Origin: Alphaproteobacteria bacterium
GTDB lineage: Bacteria; Pseudomonadota; Alphaproteobacteria; Micropepsales; Micropepsaceae
DNA: 64,000 bases
NCBI GenBank assembly: GCA_028865545.1
Contig: JAGWJY010000001.1
Location: 62,001 to 126,000 of the forward strand
Direction: 5' to 3'
A program made the position numbers and the translations under genes. Positions 59,594 through 64,000 of this stretch are shown one piece after another. Position 1 is the stretch's first letter. Every line of letters starts with the position of its first letter. Under the pieces are notes generated by a model that did no database searches, had not been told where the DNA came from, and was given only the letters and a program-made list of their open reading frames with translations.

Positions 59594-59902
59594 TCAGCTG
59601 CGCACCGGGCGCAGGAAGGTCCGTTCTTCGCGCAGGATAAGTTTTTCGCGTTCGGCGAAAGTGAAATTCGCCACGCTTTCCGCGTCCGTCCTGAGCCGCG
59701 CGCGATAGGCCTCGTAAGCCGTCAGACTGTCGAAACCGATCATCGCCAGCGCGATGTCGTTGGTGCCTTCGTGCGGCATGAAATAGCCGAGCAACTCGCC
59801 GCCGCATTTGGGGATGATCTTTCCCCAATCCTGGGCGTAACGCTCGAACGCCTGGCGCTTGAACGGATCGATCTGATAGCGGATGCAGCAAACGACGTTC
59901 AT
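59594..59902 (-). CDS. NIPSNAP-family protein
   Basis: [70 protein letters not shown]. Confidence 0.85.
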   Translation of the reverse strand: MNVVCCIRYQIDPFKRQAFERYAQDWGKIIPKCGGELLGYFMPHEGTNDIALAMIGFDSLTAYEAYRARLRTDAESVANFTFAEREKLILREERTFLRPVRS

Positions 59903-59956
59903 TTCTGGCACTCCCGTGACGGCGAAGGGATGTTAGCGCTTGCCATGACGCAAATG

Positions 59957-59974
59957 CTTCGACTACCATCGAAG
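59957..59974. promoter_or_regulatory. Inverted repeat CTTCGA-N6-TCGAAG immediately before the ArsR-type regulator ATG
   Basis: Perfect 6-bp arms ending 1 nt before ATG at 59976. Confidence 0.5.
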
Positions 59975-59975
59975 T

Positions 59976-60656
59976 ATGAAGGAAGGTCCCAGCATCGCCC
60001 AGATCGCCGCCCTGGCGGGCGATCCGGCGCGCGCCAACATGCTGGCGGCGCTGATGAGCGGCAAGGCGCTGACCGCCAGCGAACTCGCCAACGAGGCGGG
60101 AGTGACGCTGCAGACGGCGAGCTCCCATCTCGGCAAGCTCGAAGGCGGCGGCTTGATTGCCGGCGTCAAGCAGGGGCGGCACCGCTATTTCCGCCTGTCG
60201 GGCGGCGACGTCGCCGAGATGCTGGAAAGCATGATGGGCGTGGCGGCCCGCGCCGGCCATCTGCGCACGCGCACCGGGCCGAGCGATCCGATGATCCGCA
60301 AGGCGCGCGTCTGCTACGATCACTTGGCCGGCGAGATGGGCGTACAGCTGTTCGAGCGACTGACGGCGCTTGGGCATATCGCCGGGCGCGACGCTGACGT
60401 CCACCTGACGCGGCGCGGAGAAGACTTTGCAGCGAAATTCGGCGTCGACTTGCAGGCGCTGGCAGCGCAGCGCCGCCCGTTATGCAAGACCTGTCTGGAC
60501 TGGAGCATGCGCCGCCACCATCTGGCGGGTAGCCTGGGGGCGGCGCTGCTCGAACGGCTTTATGCGCTGAAATGGGCGACGCGCGACAAGCACGGTCGCG
60601 CGATCCTCTTCAGCCGCAGCGGCGAGGCGAAATTCGCCAAGCTGCTGGCGCGCTAG
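59976..60656 (+). CDS. ArsR-type winged-helix transcriptional regulator
   Basis: ALAGDPARANMLAALMSGKALTASELANEAGVTLQTASSHLGKLEGGGLIAGVKQGRHRYFRL. Confidence 0.92.
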   Translation: MKEGPSIAQIAALAGDPARANMLAALMSGKALTASELANEAGVTLQTASSHLGKLEGGGLIAGVKQGRHRYFRLSGGDVAEMLESMMGVAARAGHLRTRTGPSDPMIRKARVCYDHLAGEMGVQLFERLTALGHIAGRDADVHLTRRGEDFAAKFGVDLQALAAQRRPLCKTCLDWSMRRHHLAGSLGAALLERLYALKWATRDKHGRAILFSRSGEAKFAKLLAR

Positions 60657-61046
60657 TTATTCGGCCTTCTTCAGCATATCCGCCGTCTGTGCGGCAGCGG
60701 CCTTGGCCTTGGCAAGATCGGTTTCCGCGATGCCTGCGCTCGCCTCTGTGGCGGCGGCCTGCAACGCCGTCTTGGTTGCCGTCTTCGTGGCGTCGGGGAT
60801 CGCGCCGCTGCCGGCATGCGCGCAAGGATCCATTTCCTTGGCGTCGAAGCCAGCGCCGTTCGGTCCCACCAGACAGTTCAGCGTGTGGTGCAGATGCATG
60901 TGCACGGTGGCGACGTCGGAACCTTGCGCGGCAAGTCCGGCATGGGTCGCGGCAATGACGATCTCCGAATGTCCGTCGGCCAGCGCGGCCGCGGGCAACA
61001 GCAGGGCCGCGGCGGCGGCAAGCGAAAGCAGCATCGACTTCTTCAT
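60657..61046 (-). CDS. Small secreted protein with HMHLHHTLNC motif
   Basis: MKKSMLLSLAAAAALLLPAAALADGH signal peptide; VATVHMHLHHTLNCLVGPNGAGFDAKEMDPC. Confidence 0.75.
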   Translation of the reverse strand: MKKSMLLSLAAAAALLLPAAALADGHSEIVIAATHAGLAAQGSDVATVHMHLHHTLNCLVGPNGAGFDAKEMDPCAHAGSGAIPDATKTATKTALQAAATEASAGIAETDLAKAKAAAAQTADMLKKAE

Positions 61047-61078
61047 GGATATTTCCTTCCGAAAAGCCGGCTCTGCCG

Positions 61079-61720
61079 CTACCAGCGCAAACTGAAGCGG
61101 CCGAGCACGGCGCCAAACGCTCCGACCAGAATGATGCCTAGCGTATACCAGATTGCGAGGAACGGCATCCCCGGTTCGGGGCAATGGAAGGCATAGATGA
61201 AGGCGCCCAGCGCGCCGGCCACCAATCCGCCGGTGGCGCCCGCCAGGACGGGCCGGGTTGGCGCCAGTTTCCGCAGTGCCCAGAAGACGCCGATGAAGAT
61301 CGGCAGGGCCAGGACGACGACATGGTAGGGACACAGATCGTACGAACTGCCGAACAGCATGATGTATTGATCGCTGGCGGGCGTGAAGCGCCACGACCAG
61401 GCGGCCAGCAAGGCCATGACAACAAAGGGGAGCGTCATCGCCGCCAGGCGCGCCGTGGCTTTGGCGCCGGGACGCGCCAGGCGTTCGAGCGCCGCCAGGG
61501 CGACGAGCGCGAACAGCAAGGTATAGAAGAACTTGGCCCAGAAGATGGGCGTGGCGAACACGGCGAGCATGTGATGGCGCACACCAAGCCACTCCTGCAT
61601 CAGCAAGGCCGACACGATGGCGCCACCGCCCAGTCCGATCGCCAGCGTGCGCAGCATCGCGCCCGGCGCCACCGGCTCCGCCCGCTCGGCCAATTGTTCG
61701 ATCAGCGCATCCGTCTTCAT
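61079..61720 (-). CDS. NrsF/DUF1109-type membrane anti-sigma factor
   Basis: MKTDALIEQLAERAEPVAPGAMLRTLAIGLGGGAIVSALLM; six-TM-like profile; overlaps the ECF gene. Confidence 0.88.
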   Translation of the reverse strand: MKTDALIEQLAERAEPVAPGAMLRTLAIGLGGGAIVSALLMQEWLGVRHHMLAVFATPIFWAKFFYTLLFALVALAALERLARPGAKATARLAAMTLPFVVMALLAAWSWRFTPASDQYIMLFGSSYDLCPYHVVVLALPIFIGVFWALRKLAPTRPVLAGATGGLVAGALGAFIYAFHCPEPGMPFLAIWYTLGIILVGAFGAVLGRFSLRW

Positions 61721-62253
61721 GGTTCGCGTCCGATCATAGCGGATAGCGTCTTCAGCGCGCGGTGCACGCCGACTTTCACGGCCGATTCCGACATGCCGGT
61801 GCGTTCGGCAGCTTCCGCCGTCGATAATCCTTCGATCTTCACATGCCGCACCAGGCGGCGGCGCGACTCGGGCAGTGCCGCGAGCAGTTTCTCGACGTCG
61901 CGCGCGGCGTCGCAGGACTCGGCTTCTTCTTCAGCGAACACCGAATCCGCTTCCTCGAGCGGCAAGGTGCGGCGGAGCTTCGAGCGGCGGTAATGGTCGA
62001 TCAGCTTGTAGCGCGCGATGGCGTGCAGCCAGGCGGTGAAGGGCTGTGCCGTATCGTAAGTGGCGCGGCGCGCGTGAATGGCAATCAGCGTTTCCTGCAC
62101 CAGGTCCTCCGCATCCGCGCTCTGCCCCATGCGGCGCGCGTAATAGGCCCGCAGATGGGGAGAAAGCGCGGTCAGCAACGCGCGGTACGCCGCCGCATCG
62201 CCCGCCAGCGCCGACAGCATCAGCGCCTTCAGCCGCGCCTCGGCAGCGCTCAT
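61717..62253 (-). CDS. ECF sigma-70 factor
   Basis: SADAEDLVQETLIAIHARRATYDTAQPFTAWLHAIARYKLIDHYRR; sigma4 LSTAEAAERTGMSESAVKVGVHRALKTL. Confidence 0.95.
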   Translation of the reverse strand: MSAAEARLKALMLSALAGDAAAYRALLTALSPHLRAYYARRMGQSADAEDLVQETLIAIHARRATYDTAQPFTAWLHAIARYKLIDHYRRSKLRRTLPLEEADSVFAEEEAESCDAARDVEKLLAALPESRRRLVRHVKIEGLSTAEAAERTGMSESAVKVGVHRALKTLSAMIGREP

Positions 62254-62272
62254 ATCGGCATCCTGGAATGAA

Positions 62273-62299
62273 TTCGCACGAAGTGGGCCGCTCGTTACA
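62273..62299 (-). promoter_or_regulatory. ECF-type promoter TGTAACG-N16-CGAA driving the sigma operon
   Basis: Minus-strand TGTAACG (62299-62293) and CGAA (62276-62273) with exactly 16 nt between. Confidence 0.75.
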
Positions 62300-62311
62300 T
62301 CGCGAATCCAG

Positions 62312-62338
62312 TGTAACCGAAGTCCCGGCACCCTCGAA
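62312..62338 (+). promoter_or_regulatory. ECF-type promoter TGTAACC-N16-CGAA driving the Met/His-rich gene
   Basis: TGTAACC 62312-62318, CGAA 62335-62338, 16-nt spacer. Confidence 0.78.
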
Positions 62339-62374
62339 CTAGCAAGTACAACCAGTCACCACACGGAGTTGACC

Positions 62375-62788
62375 ATGAAGACCCTAGTCCCAGGATGGAA
62401 TTTGCTTGCCGCTGCCGCCTTTGCCGGGGCGCTGGCCACCGGCGCCGCCACGGCCGCTGATTCCGCGATGTCGAATTCTTCGATGTCCCACACCAATTCG
62501 ATGTCGTCGGATCATATGTCGAGCAGCCATATGTCGTCCGGTCACATGTCGACCAACCATATGTCCGGCAATGCGATGTCTTCCGATCACATGTCGGGCG
62601 GCGCGATGAGCTCCGACCACATGGCGGGCAATGCAATGTCCGGCGACCACATGAAGAATAAGAAGAAGAACAAGAAGCACGCCATGAACCACAATGGCAT
62701 GACACACGACGGCATGGCCCACGACAACATGAAACACGACGGCATGGCGCATACGAATGCCATGACCGGCGGCGGTATGGGTCATTAG
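62375..62788 (+). CDS. Secreted Met/His-rich pentapeptide-repeat protein (MxxDH-type)
   Basis: Signal peptide; MSSDHMSSSHMSSGHMSTNHMSGNAMSSDHMSGGAMSSDH...MNHNGMTHDGMAHDNMKHDG. Confidence 0.88.
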   Translation: MKTLVPGWNLLAAAAFAGALATGAATAADSAMSNSSMSHTNSMSSDHMSSSHMSSGHMSTNHMSGNAMSSDHMSGGAMSSDHMAGNAMSGDHMKNKKKNKKHAMNHNGMTHDGMAHDNMKHDGMAHTNAMTGGGMGH

Positions 62789-62796
62789 AACAACGC

Positions 62797-62928
62797 TCGC
62801 TTTCTCCCCCGCTTGCGGGGGGAGTGCCGCCGAAGGCGGCGTAGGGGGCGACGTCCCCTACGCTCCGCTGTGCGGAGCACCTCCCCCGTGAAAGGGGGAG
62901 GAAAGCGCTGCGCCGTCGTCTCTACTGG
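62797..62928. repeat. Composite nested palindromic (REP-like) element
   Basis: Five successive hairpins enclosed by an outer CGCTTTCTCCCCC...GGGGGAGGAAAGCG inverted repeat. Confidence 0.8.
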
Positions 62929-63107
62929 AAATGATGCGGGCGTTCGTAGACCAGAACTTCCCCGTCCCAGACCTCGATCCGCTTCATCCCTCTTTCCTTC
63001 ATCGCATGTGCCAGCACCTTGGCCTGAAGGTCATTGGCGCAATTCGCGGCGACTTTCGTTTCCAGCGTTCCGTCATCGCTGCGGTAGCAGATTTCGTAAC
63101 TCGGCAT
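62922..63107 (-). CDS. Hypothetical small protein
   Basis: MPSYEICYRSDDGTLETKVAANCANDLQAKVLAHAMKERGMKRIEVWDGEVLVYERPHHFQ. Confidence 0.65.
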   Translation of the reverse strand: MPSYEICYRSDDGTLETKVAANCANDLQAKVLAHAMKERGMKRIEVWDGEVLVYERPHHFQ

Positions 63108-63332
63108 AGGCTGTCTCCTTCGACAAGCAGATGCCCCCATTGCTCGTCGAATTCTTGTGCCAGAAGCGCTTGAATGTCGAATGACAAATCCGTTGTAATT
63201 CATTGAAATCTTTCGCTAGTTGGAAACATGGCGGGCTCTTCGCAAACCTGTCGCAAAGCTTCTTCTGTGACCTTTTGTTGACATTGGCCGCCACGCTTCC
63301 CACATCTTTGTGGAACGTGGGAGGGATGAGCC

Positions 63333-63686
63333 ATGGTGAATGCTTCTGGAAGCGCCCCCATACCGGCGACCGAGTCGGCGCGGACGCTGACGATCATCAT
63401 CTATCTGCTTTATCTGGCGGCGCTGGTGAACGGCATCACCGCGATCATCGGCGTGGCGCTGGCTTACGCCAAGCGCGAGGACGCGCGCGGCACGCCGTAT
63501 GACAGCCACCTCGCCAATGCGATCGAGATTTTCTGGGTATTCCTGCTCGGGATGCTGGTCGCCGTACCGCTATGCTTCGTGATCGTCGGCATTCCGCTGG
63601 TGATCGGGCTGTATATCTGGGTGATCTTCCGCACCGTGAAGGGGTTGGTGCGCGCCGTCGACGGCCGGTCCTACTACTATTATTAG
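63333..63686 (+). CDS. DUF4870/Tic20-like membrane protein
   Basis: IIYLLYLAALVNGITAIIGVALAYAKREDARGTPYDSHLANAIEIFWVFLL. Confidence 0.85.
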   Translation: MVNASGSAPIPATESARTLTIIIYLLYLAALVNGITAIIGVALAYAKREDARGTPYDSHLANAIEIFWVFLLGMLVAVPLCFVIVGIPLVIGLYIWVIFRTVKGLVRAVDGRSYYYY

Positions 63687-64000
63687 GCGCGCTGTCGCTT
63701 GACGATGTAGGCCACCGCCATCACGACCATCGCGGCGGCGAAGCCGACGGGCGGTATGATATACACCATCCATGGCGCGATGGAGGCGGTGGTGAAGCTG
63801 TCGCCCATTGCCACGCCCCAGAAGGTGCAGCTGCCGCCGCCTTCGTTGACGTTGCATCCGGGATAGATGGCGCTCATCACCACCAGCACCGGCAGGAGCA
63901 GCGCCGCCGTGGGACCGGCGAACACGCCGATGAAAGCGCGCGCCGGACTGCGTGCCAGAATGGCGGCGAGCGCCACCAACAGCGCCAGCGGGATCAGCAC
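63683..64000 (-). CDS. Hypothetical membrane protein (possibly partial at window edge)
   Basis: Hydrophobic segments; ORF abuts the window end. Confidence 0.55.
   Translation of the reverse strand: MLIPLALLVALAAILARSPARAFIGVFAGPTAALLLPVLVVMSAIYPGCNVNEGGGSCTFWGVAMGDSFTTASIAPWMVYIIPPVGFAAAMVVMAVAYIVKRQRA

Overview
The window is GC-rich, gene-dense bacterial chromosome. Gene content and order (rplY-pth-ychF, petP/petR-like regulators beside ilvE, an NrsF-type anti-sigma, MxxDH-like repeat protein) suggest an alphaproteobacterium; that taxonomy is inference. Housekeeping genes dominate 1-29.4 kb and include ychF (partial), pth, rplY, prs, pgeF, midA-like, lgt, ubiK, proC, pruA, ilvE, moaE/moaD, pgsA, uvrC, folB, trpS, glnD and cutA; uvrB lies at 50-52.6 kb. 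The accessory region (about 29.4-64 kb) holds most of the unusual signal: (i) a 30-codon CutA::CspA chimeric relic; (ii) two families of small secreted Cys proteins, four Rap1a/Tai-like and several D/Y/R-rich proteins with a C-x-x-D-G-D-x-C motif, occurring together at two separate sites; (iii) an S8 protease with a heptad FYGGINP array; (iv) a small defence neighbourhood with a DpnI-like methyl-directed endonuclease, a HigBA-type toxin-antitoxin pair with its operator, and a nuclease-less Mrr N-terminal protein; (v) an ECF sigma/NrsF module whose two divergent promoters both fit TGTAAC[C/G]-N16-CGAA and which faces a Met/His-rich repeat protein, a candidate metal-stress or metal-buffering system; (vi) several perfect palindromes at regulator start codons. 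No tRNA, rRNA, CRISPR array, intact transposon or prophage was seen. All calls come from reading the sequence and remembered family motifs; no database search was run.
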